From JAVXNW01 sp036645575 (lineage in GTDB: Bacteria; Bacillota; Clostridia; Christensenellales; Aristaeellaceae): a DNA stretch of 50,928 nt. The notes below the pieces were generated by a model. It searched no databases. It had not been told where the DNA came from and worked only from the letters and a program-made list of their open reading frames with translations. The translations under genes were made by a program, and so were the position numbers. Below are positions 8,107 to 16,467 of this stretch, piece after piece; positions within the stretch are counted from its first letter, which is position 1; each line of letters begins with the position of its first letter. The stretch covers positions 1 to 50,928 of the forward strand of contig JAVXNW010000003.1 of NCBI GenBank assembly GCA_036645575.1, read 5' to 3'.

Positions 8107-11100
8107 CTAGGGCGCGGGGGAGACGGTGGGCGCGGGCGTTCCGGTAGGCGCGGGCGTTCCGGTGGGCGCGGGCGTTCCGGTGGGCGCGGGCGTTCCGGTG
8201 GGCGCGGGCGTTCCGGTGGGCGCGGGCGTCCCGGTAGGCGCGGGCGTTCCGGTAGGCGCGGGGGGAACGGGCGACAACTTATGAACCGAGACCGCGATGC
8301 TGGCCTTGAGGCCACCCGGCGCGCGAACGGTGATCAGGACGGAACCGGGCTTGCGCGCGTGCAGCACGCCCGCTTTGTCCACCGACGCGACAGAAGGGCG
8401 GCTGCTCTTCCAGACGAGCGCGCGGGCGCTTCCGTCCATTGTGACAAGGGGGCTAAAGTCGCGGCGCTCGCCCTTGACCAGGGTGACGAGGCTCTCCTTA
8501 AACGCGATCGACGTGGGCAGCGTTTGAACCTGCACGAGGGTCTGGGCGACCTTTCCGTTTTCGGTCGTCGCGGAGATGACACAGGCGCCGTCGGAGACGG
8601 CGGTCACGGTTCCACTTGTCACGGTGGCGATTTTTTGATCGCTGCTCGTCCAGACGAGTGGATATTTTTTGGCCGCGGCGGGCGAGATGCGCGCTTTGAG
8701 CGTGAGGGATTTGGGCGCGGCCGCCGTCGCGCCGTTGGTGTAGAGCGTGATGTTCGCCTTGTTTAACTTGATCTTGGTGGCCGATGCCGAGATGGAGAGC
8801 TTGAGCGAGGCACGGGTCTTGCTCCCGTCGGTTGCGGTCGCAACGATGCGCACCGAGCCAGGCGCGCGCGCGGTGACCAGGCCGTCCTGCGAGACGCGCG
8901 CGACCGAGGAATTGGAGGACGACCAGCTGAGCGCCTGCTTTGCGCCCGCAGGCAGGACGGTCGCGGCCAGCGCCACCTGATCGCCCGGCTGTATGCGCGC
9001 AATCGACGGATCCATGGCCAAGGTGATGCTGCTTACCGCCGAAAGCACCTCTACATGGGTGAGCCCGACGAGCAGGTTTTGGCTCGTGGCGGTGAGCAGC
9101 GTCTTGCCCTTTGCGACGCCGGTCACCACGCCCCGCGCGTTGACGGTGGCAATATTTGGATCGGCGCTTGACCAAGTGAGGCGCTTGTCGGTCGCGGTGT
9201 TCGGGAGGACGACCGCGCCCACCGATTGAGACTGGCCGGCCAATACGTTCACGCGCTCGGGCAACAGCACTTGAGTGACCGGGCGGACGACGCGCAGCTT
9301 GAACCTGCGCACGACCTGCTGGGTTCCGCCGCGCATGGTGGCGGTGACGGTGAGCGTGGCGGTACCCGTCTTGCGCGCCTGAATATTGCCGTCCGCGTCC
9401 ACGGTCGCGATGGCGCGATGGCTGGTTTTCCAGACGAGATCGACCGGAATGCCCGCCGGCCGCGCGACCGCGCTGACCAGGAGCGCCTGCCCCACGTCGA
9501 TTACGCAGTCCTCGCCCTTGGGCAAAATGCGCCCCAGCACGTACAGTTCGAGGCTTGAAAGCTGCTGGGAAACGGTGACGCGACAGGTGGCGGTCAGGTG
9601 ATCGCCCGCCTCGGCGGTCACGAGGGTGGTGCCCACCGCGCGGCCGGTCAAGAGGCCGTCGTCTGAGACCGAAGCGATTTCGGGGTGCTCGCTTTTCCAC
9701 GCGATGTGCACCGGGCCAAGCCCGTGCGGCATCAGAATGGGCGTGATGCGATAGCTCTCGCCCGGCATGACCGATATTTCACCGGGCAGCGTGATGCGGG
9801 TCAGCTTGTCGCTCACGGTCAGCGGCAGCGCGCCCAGCGTCCCGCTTCCGTCGAGCGCCTTGGCCTGAATGACGACGTGCCCGGCCTTGACGCCCGTCAC
9901 AAGGCCGTTTTCGCCCACCGTGGCGACGCCATCGTCGCTTGAGAGCCAGGCGACCGCTCGGTTGGAGGCGTCAAACGGCGAGACGACCGCCTTCATCTGA
10001 AGGGTGCCGCCCACGCCCAGAAGGCTTGTCTCGGCGTTTAAGACGATCGCGGTCACGGGCTTGTTGACCGTGACGAAGCCCTCGCCGATCAGGCTGGGGT
10101 TGGCCGCAGAGCGCGCGATGATGCGGGTGCGACCCGTTGCCACGCCGTGCACGACGCCGTGCGCGTCGACGGTGGCGACCTTCTCGTCGTCGCTGGACCA
10201 GCGCACGGTGCGGTCGGTCGTGTCCTTGGGCAAAAGCGTCGGGGTCAGCGTGAGGGTTTCGCCGATAAACAGGGCGCTCTCGCCGGAAAGCGTCACCGAC
10301 TCAATCGGGACGCGCACAAACAGCTCGTAGGTTCCCTTGCGACCCGATCCGTCCTGCGCCGAGGCGGTCAGCGTGACCGTGCCGCCGCCGGTGCCCAGCA
10401 CCGTCACCTTCCCGTCCTGACCGGGCGTGACGCGCGCAATCTGCGCATTATCGGTCGTCCACTTGATTTCGCGCGACGCGTCCGAGGGCAGCAGTTCCGC
10501 CGCAAGCGCGGTCTGGTCGCCACGCTTGATCTGCGAAACATCCTCAGGCGACCACACGAGCACGTCGGTGACCGGCGTCGTCAGTTTGACGCGGCAGCTG
10601 TCGCGCGCCGCGCTTTCATCTACCGCCCGCGCGGTGACGCCGGTTGTTTTGCCGGCTGCGCCGGTCGCGACCAGCCACATGGCGCCAGATTCGTCCTTTT
10701 GAAGCGCGATCACCTGCTCGTCTTCGCTGATCCACTGAAGCGTGGGGTCGGTCGCGTCTTCTGGCAGCACCTTTGCGCTGATCGGCCAGCGTCCGCCCAC
10801 CATCAACTGCTTTTCATGAAGCGACAGCTCGACCGACTCGACCAAGATCGGCTTGATCGTCAGCAGAAGCGTCGCCTTGACGCCGCTTGCGTCCTTGGCC
10901 GAAGCGGTCACCACCACCGTCCCGACCTTGAGCCCGGTCACGACGCCCTGCTGATCGATCGAGGCGATCGACGAATCGTCAACCGACCACGCGACGAGTT
11001 GGTTGGTCGCGTCTTCGGGCAGAACCTTCGCAAAGAGCGCGAGCGTGTCGCCGACCAGCAGCTGATTTTCGCCGGTCTTGGTCGTGATCGTGATCGCGGA

Positions 11101-11211
11101 AACCAGCACCGGTTGCGGGGTCGGGATCGGCGCTTCGGCCGCGCGCGCCGCGCACGCGCCCGACAAAAAAAGTGCGATGAGGCACCCCAATAGCAGCGGA
11201 AGTCGGCGCAT
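8107..11211 (-). CDS. secreted multi-domain Big2 (bacterial Ig-like) protein with PAPTGT repeat tail
   Basis: The 1034-residue protein consists almost wholly of Big2-type Ig-like domains; I count about eleven, each with the pattern LxPxDATxxxxxWSSxDxxIATVxxxGxVTGxxxGxxxxTAxA. Such domains act as extracellular spacers or adhesive modules. Reading from ATG 11211 gives a signal peptide (MRRLPLLLGC, core to FLSG, ARAA cleavage region). A longer frame from 11280 lacks a ribosome site, whereas a G-rich Shine-Dalgarno lies directly before 11211. The C-terminus is a Pro/Ala/Thr/Gly tail encoded by an 18-bp minisatellite. No LPXTG motif, membrane anchor or catalytic domain is visible, so its attachment and ligand are unknown. 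It is monocistronic and convergent with the sugar operon. Confidence 0.85.
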   Translation of the reverse strand: MRRLPLLLGCLIALFLSGACAARAAEAPIPTPQPVLVSAITITTKTGENQLLVGDTLALFAKVLPEDATNQLVAWSVDDSSIASIDQQGVVTGLKVGTVVVTASAKDASGVKATLLLTIKPILVESVELSLHEKQLMVGGRWPISAKVLPEDATDPTLQWISEDEQVIALQKDESGAMWLVATGAAGKTTGVTARAVDESAARDSCRVKLTTPVTDVLVWSPEDVSQIKRGDQTALAAELLPSDASREIKWTTDNAQIARVTPGQDGKVTVLGTGGGTVTLTASAQDGSGRKGTYELFVRVPIESVTLSGESALFIGETLTLTPTLLPKDTTDRTVRWSSDDEKVATVDAHGVVHGVATGRTRIIARSAANPSLIGEGFVTVNKPVTAIVLNAETSLLGVGGTLQMKAVVSPFDASNRAVAWLSSDDGVATVGENGLVTGVKAGHVVIQAKALDGSGTLGALPLTVSDKLTRITLPGEISVMPGESYRITPILMPHGLGPVHIAWKSEHPEIASVSDDGLLTGRAVGTTLVTAEAGDHLTATCRVTVSQQLSSLELYVLGRILPKGEDCVIDVGQALLVSAVARPAGIPVDLVWKTSHRAIATVDADGNIQARKTGTATLTVTATMRGGTQQVVRRFKLRVVRPVTQVLLPERVNVLAGQSQSVGAVVLPNTATDKRLTWSSADPNIATVNARGVVTGVAKGKTLLTATSQNLLVGLTHVEVLSAVSSITLAMDPSIARIQPGDQVALAATVLPAGAKQALSWSSSNSSVARVSQDGLVTARAPGSVRIVATATDGSKTRASLKLSISASATKIKLNKANITLYTNGATAAAPKSLTLKARISPAAAKKYPLVWTSSDQKIATVTSGTVTAVSDGACVISATTENGKVAQTLVQVQTLPTSIAFKESLVTLVKGERRDFSPLVTMDGSARALVWKSSRPSVASVDKAGVLHARKPGSVLITVRAPGGLKASIAVSVHKLSPVPPAPTGTPAPTGTPAPTGTPAPTGTPAPTGTPAPTGTPAPTGTPAPTVSPAP
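8125..8262 (-). repeat. 18-bp minisatellite in the 3' end of the Big2 gene
   Basis: Seven full tandem units of 18 bp (plus-strand form GGTGGGCGCGGGCGTTCC) plus one partial run from 8125 to about 8262. Units differ only at a G/A and a T/C position. In frame they encode the hexapeptide period TGTPAP. Copy-number change would lengthen or shorten the tail without a frameshift. Confidence 0.92.
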
Positions 11212-11345
11212 ATGGACGCCCCCCCTTTTCCTCTCATGGCCTACCGTTAATATTATAACAACATTCCCCGCCAGCGTCAATCAAAAATATGGAGCATATC
11301 CCTCACTTAATACGGTGGGGCGGGTGATTTTTTAACTTAACGGGC

Positions 11346-11374
11346 TTTCCTTTTGCGCGGGGATGGCGTATAAT
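11346..11374 (+). promoter_or_regulatory. probable promoter of pta
   Basis: TATAAT (11369-11374) is exact. The best-spaced -35 is TTTCCT (11346-11351, 17-bp spacer), which is weak. It lies about 49 bp before the chosen pta start, in the AT-rich gap between divergently transcribed genes. Confidence 0.5.
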
Positions 11375-11422
11375 TAAGCTGTATGGTATCATTTTATGGA
11401 TAGAGCATGGAGGCGGAAGAAC

Positions 11423-12412
11423 ATGGCATTGATCGACAAGATTAAAGCAAAGGCTTGTGCTGACATAAAGCACATCGTATTGCCCGAGGGCGAGGAAACG
11501 CGCAACGTTCAGGCGGCGGTCAAGGTGGTAAAGGCTGGCCTTGCGCGGCTCACGCTGCTGGGCGATCCGGAGAAGACCCGCGAGGTGGCTGGCGGCGCGG
11601 ACCTGACCGGCATTGAACTGATCAACCCCAAGACCTCCGACAAGGCGGAAAGCTACGCGCAGACGCTGTGCGAACTGCGCAAGGCCAAGGGCATGACGAT
11701 CGAGGACGCGCGCAAGCTGATCGGCGATCCCATGTACTACGGCGTGATGATGGTCAAGATGGGCGACGCGGACGGACTGGTTTCCGGCGCGATCCACTCA
11801 ACCGGCGCCATGCTCAAGCCCGCGCTGCAGATCATCAAGGCCAAGCCCGGCATGAAGACGGTCTCGTCCTGCTTCCTGATGGAGCTTAAGGACAAGTCCT
11901 TTGGCCAAGACGGCGTGATGATCTTCTCCGACTGCGCGGTCATTCCCTGCCCGAGCGCAGAGGAGCTGGCCAATATCGCGCTGGGCGCGGCGGATTCCGC
12001 GCGCGCGCTGGCCGGCATGGAGCCCAAGGTCGCGATGCTTTCGTTCTCCACCAAGGGAAGTGCCAAGCACGACCTCGTGACCAAGGTGCAGGAAGCCACG
12101 CGCATAGCGCACGAACTGGCCCCCACGCTCGAACTGGACGGCGAGCTTCAGCTGGACGCGGCGGTGGCTCCAGATGTCGGCCAGCTCAAGAGCCCCGGCA
12201 GCGCCGTCGCCGGCCACGCAAACGTGCTGGTCTTCCCGGATCTGCAGGCCGCCAACATCGGCTACAAGCTGGTGCAGCGCCTCGCGGGCGCGGAAGCCTA
12301 CGGCCCGGTGCTGCAAGGCATCGCCAAGCCCTGCAACGACTTGAGCCGTGGCTGCTCGGTGGACGACATCGTCGCGACCGTGGCCATTACCGCCGTGCAG
12401 GCTCAGGGGTAG
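11423..12412 (+). CDS. pta: phosphate acetyltransferase
   Basis: Phosphotransacetylase converts acetyl-CoA and phosphate to acetyl phosphate and CoA, the first step of acetate formation with ATP yield. The 329-residue protein has the normal length of the short, single-domain Firmicute enzyme. Clear marks are IVLPEGEETRN near the N-terminus, MVKMGDADGLVSGA, and the C-terminal signature region LDGELQLDAAVAP, LKSPGS, NVLVFPDLQAANIGYKL. I took ATG 11423 because GGAGGCGG lies about 6 nt upstream; a start at 11396 would add nine residues absent from the family. Acetate kinase follows 97 bp downstream, giving the standard Pta-AckA pathway. Confidence 0.96.
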   Translation: MALIDKIKAKACADIKHIVLPEGEETRNVQAAVKVVKAGLARLTLLGDPEKTREVAGGADLTGIELINPKTSDKAESYAQTLCELRKAKGMTIEDARKLIGDPMYYGVMMVKMGDADGLVSGAIHSTGAMLKPALQIIKAKPGMKTVSSCFLMELKDKSFGQDGVMIFSDCAVIPCPSAEELANIALGAADSARALAGMEPKVAMLSFSTKGSAKHDLVTKVQEATRIAHELAPTLELDGELQLDAAVAPDVGQLKSPGSAVAGHANVLVFPDLQAANIGYKLVQRLAGAEAYGPVLQGIAKPCNDLSRGCSVDDIVATVAITAVQAQG

Positions 12413-12509
12413 TCGCTCGCCTTTTCATTTCAGTTGGCGAAACGGCCACAGACCACACGATGATCGCGGGGACGTCCGCGTCACAATACAATGATTCGGA
12501 GGACAGACG

Positions 12510-13706
12510 ATGAAAATATTGATTATCAATGCGGGCTCGTCATCGCTCAAGTATCAGCTGATTGACATGCGGGATGAATCGGTCGTCGCCAAGGGCCTTG
12601 TCGAGCGCATCGGCATCGAGGGCAGCATGCTCACCCACAAGTACGGCGAGAAGGGCAAGTTCGTGTTGACCGTCCCGATGGAGGATCACACCCAGGCGAT
12701 GAACCACGTGCTGTGCGCGCTTCAGGACAAGGAACATGGCGTGATCGAATCCATCGACGAAATCGGCGCGGTCGGCCATCGCGTGCTGCACGGCGGCGAG
12801 GAAATCACCCAATCCACCCTGATCGACGATCACGTCATGGACGTCATCGAAAAGTACGTGCCGCTGGGCCCGCTTCACAACCCGGCTAACTTGATGGGCA
12901 TTCGCGCCTGCCAGGCGGTCATGCCCAACACCCCCATGGTCGCGGTATTTGACACCGCCTTCCACCAGACCATGCCGCCCCATGCGTTCCTCTACGGCAT
13001 TCCCCTCAAGTACTACAAGGAGCTGGGCATTCGCCGCTACGGCTTCCACGGCACCAGCCACCGCTTTATCGCGGGCGAGATCACCAAGCGCCTGGGCATG
13101 GCGCACAGCAAGGTGGTCATCTGCCACCTGGGCAACGGCTCCTCGCTGTCAGCGTGCGTCGATGGCAAGTGCATGGACACCTCCATGGGCCTTACGCCTC
13201 TTGAGGGCGTGCTGATGGGCACGCGCTCGGGCTCGCTCGATCCGGCCGTCGTGCAGTTCATCTCCGAAAAAGAGGGCATGACCGCCACCGAGGTCGTCAC
13301 CATGCTCAACAAGGAATCCGGCATGCTCGCCCTTTCCGAGCGCTCAAGCGATATGCGCGACGTATATGAGGGCGCGGAGGCGGGCGACGCCAAGTGCCAG
13401 ACCGCCCTTGACGTGTGGGCCTACGGCGTCAAGAAGTACATCGGCGCCTATGCCGCCGCGATGGGCGGACTGGACGCGGTCGTCTTTAGCGCCGGCATCG
13501 GCGAAAACGATTACCGCGCGCGCGCGTCGGTTGTGGAGGGACTTGAGTTCCTGGGCATTGAACTGGACGAGGCAAAGAACAAGTCGATTCGCGGCCGCGA
13601 GGCGCGCATCTCGAAAGACAGCTCCAAAGTGCAGGTGTGGGTGCTCCCGACCAACGAGGAAGTGGCCATTGCACGCGATACACTTAAACTGGCAACCGAA
13701 AAATAA
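12510..13706 (+). CDS. ackA: acetate kinase
   Basis: AckA transfers the phosphoryl group of acetyl phosphate to ADP, completing acetate fermentation with ATP gain. The 398-residue cytoplasmic protein is full length for the ASKHA-fold family. Signatures include ILIINAGSSSLKYQLI at the N-terminus, GHRVLHGG, FDTAFHQTMP, RYGFHGTSHRF, HLGNGSS and SAGIGEN. GGAGGA stands 8 nt before the ATG. It lies directly downstream of pta; a small GC-rich hairpin in the gap may modulate co-transcription. No key residue appears to be missing. Confidence 0.98.
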   Translation: MKILIINAGSSSLKYQLIDMRDESVVAKGLVERIGIEGSMLTHKYGEKGKFVLTVPMEDHTQAMNHVLCALQDKEHGVIESIDEIGAVGHRVLHGGEEITQSTLIDDHVMDVIEKYVPLGPLHNPANLMGIRACQAVMPNTPMVAVFDTAFHQTMPPHAFLYGIPLKYYKELGIRRYGFHGTSHRFIAGEITKRLGMAHSKVVICHLGNGSSLSACVDGKCMDTSMGLTPLEGVLMGTRSGSLDPAVVQFISEKEGMTATEVVTMLNKESGMLALSERSSDMRDVYEGAEAGDAKCQTALDVWAYGVKKYIGAYAAAMGGLDAVVFSAGIGENDYRARASVVEGLEFLGIELDEAKNKSIRGREARISKDSSKVQVWVLPTNEEVAIARDTLKLATEK

Positions 13707-13707
13707 T

Positions 13708-13736
13708 TTGACAAACTGATGGATAACCTCTATAAT
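13708..13736 (+). promoter_or_regulatory. consensus sigma-A promoter for yceD-rpmF
   Basis: TTGACA (13708-13713), exactly 17 bp, TATAAT (13731-13736): both boxes are perfect. It starts 2 bp after the ackA stop and 32 bp before the yceD-like start, as expected for a highly expressed ribosomal protein transcript. Confidence 0.93.
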
Positions 13737-13767
13737 AGCAAAGGTTGATCCTGCGAGGTGAAGGTAT

Positions 13768-14280
13768 TTGTTGCTCGATGTTTCACGCGCCCTACAAAAC
13801 CCCGGACAGAGCTACCCTTTCGAGGGAGAACTTGTCCTGCCCGAGATGACGGTGCTGGATGATCTGATCGAATTTGAATCAATTCAGATCAAGGGGCGCT
13901 TTACCGGAGCAGGGGATTCGGTATCCGTGAGCGGCCATGTCACTGCGGTGGTGCACGCGCATTGCGCGTCGTGCCTGAGCCAAGTTGCCATGGCATTGGA
14001 AGCGGATACGGAAGAGCATTTTGCGCGCTCCCCTGATCCCAACGATCCGGACCGGTACCCGCTTGTCGGGCACACCATTGAGCTGACTGGCCTCGTCAAG
14101 GACGCATTGCTCCTTGAGATGCCGATGCGCTTTCTGTGTGACGAGCAGTGCAAGGGCCTATGCCCTGTCTGCGGCGTCAATCGCAACAACCAGCGCTGTA
14201 CATGCCAGGAGGGCGGCGAGCATCGTCCGAATCCCTTTTCGGCATTGAGTGGGATGCTTTCAGAGGATGAGGAGGTGTAA
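13768..14280 (+). CDS. YceD/DUF177 family protein
   Basis: This is a DUF177 (YceD) protein of 170 residues, the usual partner encoded before ribosomal protein L32. In plants and bacteria the family is linked to 23S rRNA accumulation, but its precise role in Firmicutes is not settled. The conserved C-terminal cysteine segment is present: CDEQCKGLCPVCGVNRNNQRCTC, shown here as C-x3-C-x3-C-x2-C ending in CTC. The start is TTG, either 13768 or the next codon 13771; GAGGTGAAGG precedes both. The stop is 2 bp before rpmF, so translation is coupled. Confidence 0.9.
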   Translation: MLLDVSRALQNPGQSYPFEGELVLPEMTVLDDLIEFESIQIKGRFTGAGDSVSVSGHVTAVVHAHCASCLSQVAMALEADTEEHFARSPDPNDPDRYPLVGHTIELTGLVKDALLLEMPMRFLCDEQCKGLCPVCGVNRNNQRCTCQEGGEHRPNPFSALSGMLSEDEEV

Positions 14281-14282
14281 CC

Positions 14283-14474
14283 ATGGCCGTACCGAAAGGA
14301 AAAACTTCCAAGGCGCGCAAGAATTCTCGCCGCGCCGCAAACTGGAAGCTGAGCATACCGGGGATCGTAAAGTGCCCCAGATGCCAGAAAATGAAGCTGA
14401 GCCACCGCGTGTGCAAGCATTGCGGTTACTATGATGGACAGCAGATCGTCAAAATTGACGAGGAAGCGAAATAA
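14283..14474 (+). CDS. rpmF: 50S ribosomal protein L32
   Basis: A 63-residue small ribosomal protein with the conserved start MAVPKGKTSKARKNSRR. The zinc ribbon is of the C+ form: C31-x2-C34 and C44-x2-C47 in KCPRCQKMKLSHRVCKHCGYY. The ribosome site GAGGAGGTG overlaps the end of yceD. It is followed 23 bp later by a textbook terminator. In many Firmicutes plsX-type fatty acid genes follow rpmF; here they do not. Confidence 0.98.
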   Translation: MAVPKGKTSKARKNSRRAANWKLSIPGIVKCPRCQKMKLSHRVCKHCGYYDGQQIVKIDEEAK

Positions 14475-14497
14475 GTCTTCACGCGATGTAGACGCAT

Positions 14498-14528
14498 AAA
14501 AACAGCTCCCCACGTGGGAGCTGTTTTT
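14498..14528 (+). terminator. intrinsic terminator after rpmF
   Basis: A perfect 13-bp stem, AAAAACAGCTCCC (14498-14510) with GGGAGCTGTTTTT (14516-14528), and a 5-nt loop CACGT. The terminal T5 is part of the stem's right arm, giving a strong rho-independent signal. Confidence 0.95.
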
Positions 14529-14677
14529 GCGCGGACAATGGCTTGCTGGAAAGGCGCTGGCCTTCCCAGCGCAGGCAAGGCGCGCATCGGGGGAGGGAAG
14601 CGCGCAGGCAAGGCCTTCTCATCGGGCGGGCGGAAACCAAAGCGCCGCGCCCGATGGCAATGTAGTGACTTTGCGCA

Positions 14678-15562
14678 CTAGCGCGAAGCCAACTTGCCTT
14701 TCATGAACTTGAGCGCGTACTGCGCCTCCGCGTCCATGAACGCGTCGTCGCCGTCATCCGATAGGTCGCGCCACACCTTGATGTCCTGGCCGACTTGGCC
14801 GCCCATCTTGAGGAACGGCTCCATCACGATTCGGCCCTGATAGTTTATCGCGCAAAGCGCGTCCATGATCTCATCCCACGGCATGTGGCCGCGCCCCGGC
14901 ACGCGCCGGTTGGTCTCGCCAATGTGGAAGTGGCCGATGTACTCGCTGCCCGCCTTGCGAATCGACTGGCCGATAAAGTCCTCCTCGATGTTCATGTGGA
15001 AGGTGTCCAGCAGCAATTTGACATTGGGGCTTTCGACCTCGTCGACAAAGCGCATGCCCTCTTGCGCGGTGTTTAAGAGGAATTGCTCGAACCGATTCAC
15101 GACCTCCATGCAGCACAGTATGCCCACGTCCTCGGCCATCTTTGAATACTTGCGCACCGACTCGACGCTCCGGTTCCACCACGGCGACTTGTCCGTGAGC
15201 GGCGCGTTCATCGTGCCCGGCCACGTCGTATAGATGATGCCGCCCAGCAGGTCGCCGCCCATCTCGCTTAGGCAGTCAAACAACGTGCCCATGTACGCAA
15301 TGCCGGTCTTTCGCGTCTTGGCGTCGGGGCTAGCCAGGTCGTACGCCGCCGGAAGGCCGATGCAATACGTAATGTCGAGGCCCTCGTCCCTTGCCGCCTG
15401 CGCGATCGTCTTGCGCGCCTCAGACGTCATGCCGGGCAGCGCGCCTGCCGCGACCTCCAGCGTGTCAAACCCGAGTCGGGCGATTTTGTGCACGTACGCG
15501 AGGTAATCCGCGCGCCATTCCTGCTCCCAGAACGCGTAATAAATGCCCACTTTATTTTGCAT
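14678..15562 (-). CDS. D-psicose (D-allulose)/D-tagatose 3-epimerase family enzyme
   Basis: This TIM-barrel enzyme of 294 residues closely resembles ketose 3-epimerases such as the Clostridium D-psicose 3-epimerase, which interconvert D-fructose and D-allulose. The family start GIYYAFWEQEW is present. The metal set is intact: E153 (MEVVNRFEQ), D186 (LLLDTFHMN), H213 (HFHIGETNRR) and E248 (VMEPFLKMGG). Substrate-contact residues H189 and R219 are also present. AAGGAGGA stands 9 nt before the ATG. It is a single gene between the rpmF terminator and its own divergent promoter region, with no sugar genes directly beside it. Fine substrate (allulose, tagatose, other) cannot be fixed from sequence. 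Confidence 0.87.
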   Translation of the reverse strand: MQNKVGIYYAFWEQEWRADYLAYVHKIARLGFDTLEVAAGALPGMTSEARKTIAQAARDEGLDITYCIGLPAAYDLASPDAKTRKTGIAYMGTLFDCLSEMGGDLLGGIIYTTWPGTMNAPLTDKSPWWNRSVESVRKYSKMAEDVGILCCMEVVNRFEQFLLNTAQEGMRFVDEVESPNVKLLLDTFHMNIEEDFIGQSIRKAGSEYIGHFHIGETNRRVPGRGHMPWDEIMDALCAINYQGRIVMEPFLKMGGQVGQDIKVWRDLSDDGDDAFMDAEAQYALKFMKGKLASR

Positions 15563-15643
15563 GAAAATGCTCCTCCTTATCGCGGCTGATCCGCGCCTTT
15601 ACGCAGTCGCTATGCCGGGCTCTACCGGCGCTTCACCACGCTG

Positions 15644-15673
15644 ATTATAGCACAGATGCGCCAAACGGCGCAA
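15644..15673 (-). promoter_or_regulatory. promoter and possible operator of the epimerase gene
   Basis: On the minus strand TATAAT (plus 15644-15649) carries an extended TGC before it, and TTGCGC (plus 15668-15673) lies 18 bp upstream. An inverted repeat TGCGCC-AAAC-GGCGCA (15657-15672) covers the spacer and overlaps the -35 box, a position suited to a repressor. No regulator is encoded next to it. Confidence 0.6.
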
Positions 15674-15763
15674 GAGAATCCGGCATTTTGGGAACTTATG
15701 GGCACCCTATGCGTCAATAAAGCAGGATGGATAGAAACATGCGCGGGCGAGGCGTTTTTTGCC

Positions 15764-15792
15764 TTGCCGCGCGGGGCGTTTTCTGGTATAAT
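15764..15792 (+). promoter_or_regulatory. extended -10 promoter of the membrane protein gene
   Basis: TTGCCG (15764-15769), 17 bp, TATAAT (15787-15792) with TGG just upstream forming an extended -10. It lies 36 bp before the ATG at 15829. Confidence 0.78.
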
Positions 15793-15828
15793 GAATGCGT
15801 CACATTGGAAGCGAAAGGTGTAAACGAC

Positions 15829-16437
15829 ATGGCAAGGTATTCCAAGAGTTTTGAACGCGACGAGAATCGTTTGCTCAACAAGGGATTGGTGCACAGCGCC
15901 TTGGGGCTGTTGCTGGGATGGGTGCCCGTCGTCAGCATCTTTCTTGCGCTGAGCGGATTTCTGCGCGCCGTGGTTCGGGTGACCGAATTGCACCGGGTCA
16001 AGCGCTTCTTTGTCTCGCTCTTTGCCGCGCTCGTGCTGACTGCGGTGATCGGCGCGCATATTGCGGCGGTCTATTTTTATGTGCAGGATCCGGGCATTCT
16101 GGACGCGACCATGCTGCGCGTGTGGACCGCCGTCACCGGGCAGGAATCACTTCCGTGGAAGGCCCCGGCGGTTCCGGAGGACGACTTTGCGAACTATGGC
16201 ACCGATCCCTACGCGCAAAGTTCGATGGCGGGAGAAGCGGAAGGCGACTTTAACGACGACGAGTTGAGCGCCTTTGAGGAAGACCTGAGCGCGACGGAGG
16301 ACTTGGTCGATCCCAGCATGAACGCGGCGCTTGACGCGGGCGCGACGGCGGCGCCCGATCTTGCGGAAAAGGATTTGTTTAACCAGATGATGGACGAAAA
16401 GCAAGCCATTGGCGGGGCTGTAAAGGCCGTCGGCTGA
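15829..16437 (+). CDS. two-helix membrane protein with acidic tail, function unknown
   Basis: I do not recognise this 202-residue protein. From ATG 15829 (GAAAGGTG 9-16 nt upstream, and downstream of a promoter that would exclude the longer frame) it starts with a charged segment (MARYSKSFERDENRLLNKG). Two hydrophobic helices follow at about 23-44 and 57-82, joined by a short loop. The rest, about 85-202, is acidic and low in complexity (many D, E and A), with no cysteine pair or enzyme motif. The tail is likely extracytoplasmic or cytoplasmic depending on helix orientation, which I cannot settle. It precedes an Mrp-type ATPase by 30 bp and may share its transcript. Confidence 0.65.
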   Translation: MARYSKSFERDENRLLNKGLVHSALGLLLGWVPVVSIFLALSGFLRAVVRVTELHRVKRFFVSLFAALVLTAVIGAHIAAVYFYVQDPGILDATMLRVWTAVTGQESLPWKAPAVPEDDFANYGTDPYAQSSMAGEAEGDFNDDELSAFEEDLSATEDLVDPSMNAALDAGATAAPDLAEKDLFNQMMDEKQAIGGAVKAVG

Positions 16438-16467
16438 CGCGATTCGTCCTGCAAAGGAGAGAAAGAC

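Noticed and set aside
8498..9700. 400-codon minus-strand frame inside the Big2 gene
   Set aside because: It is a second reading frame of the same strand region, rich in Arg and Gly, with no domain and no start signal; the Big2 frame explains the region.
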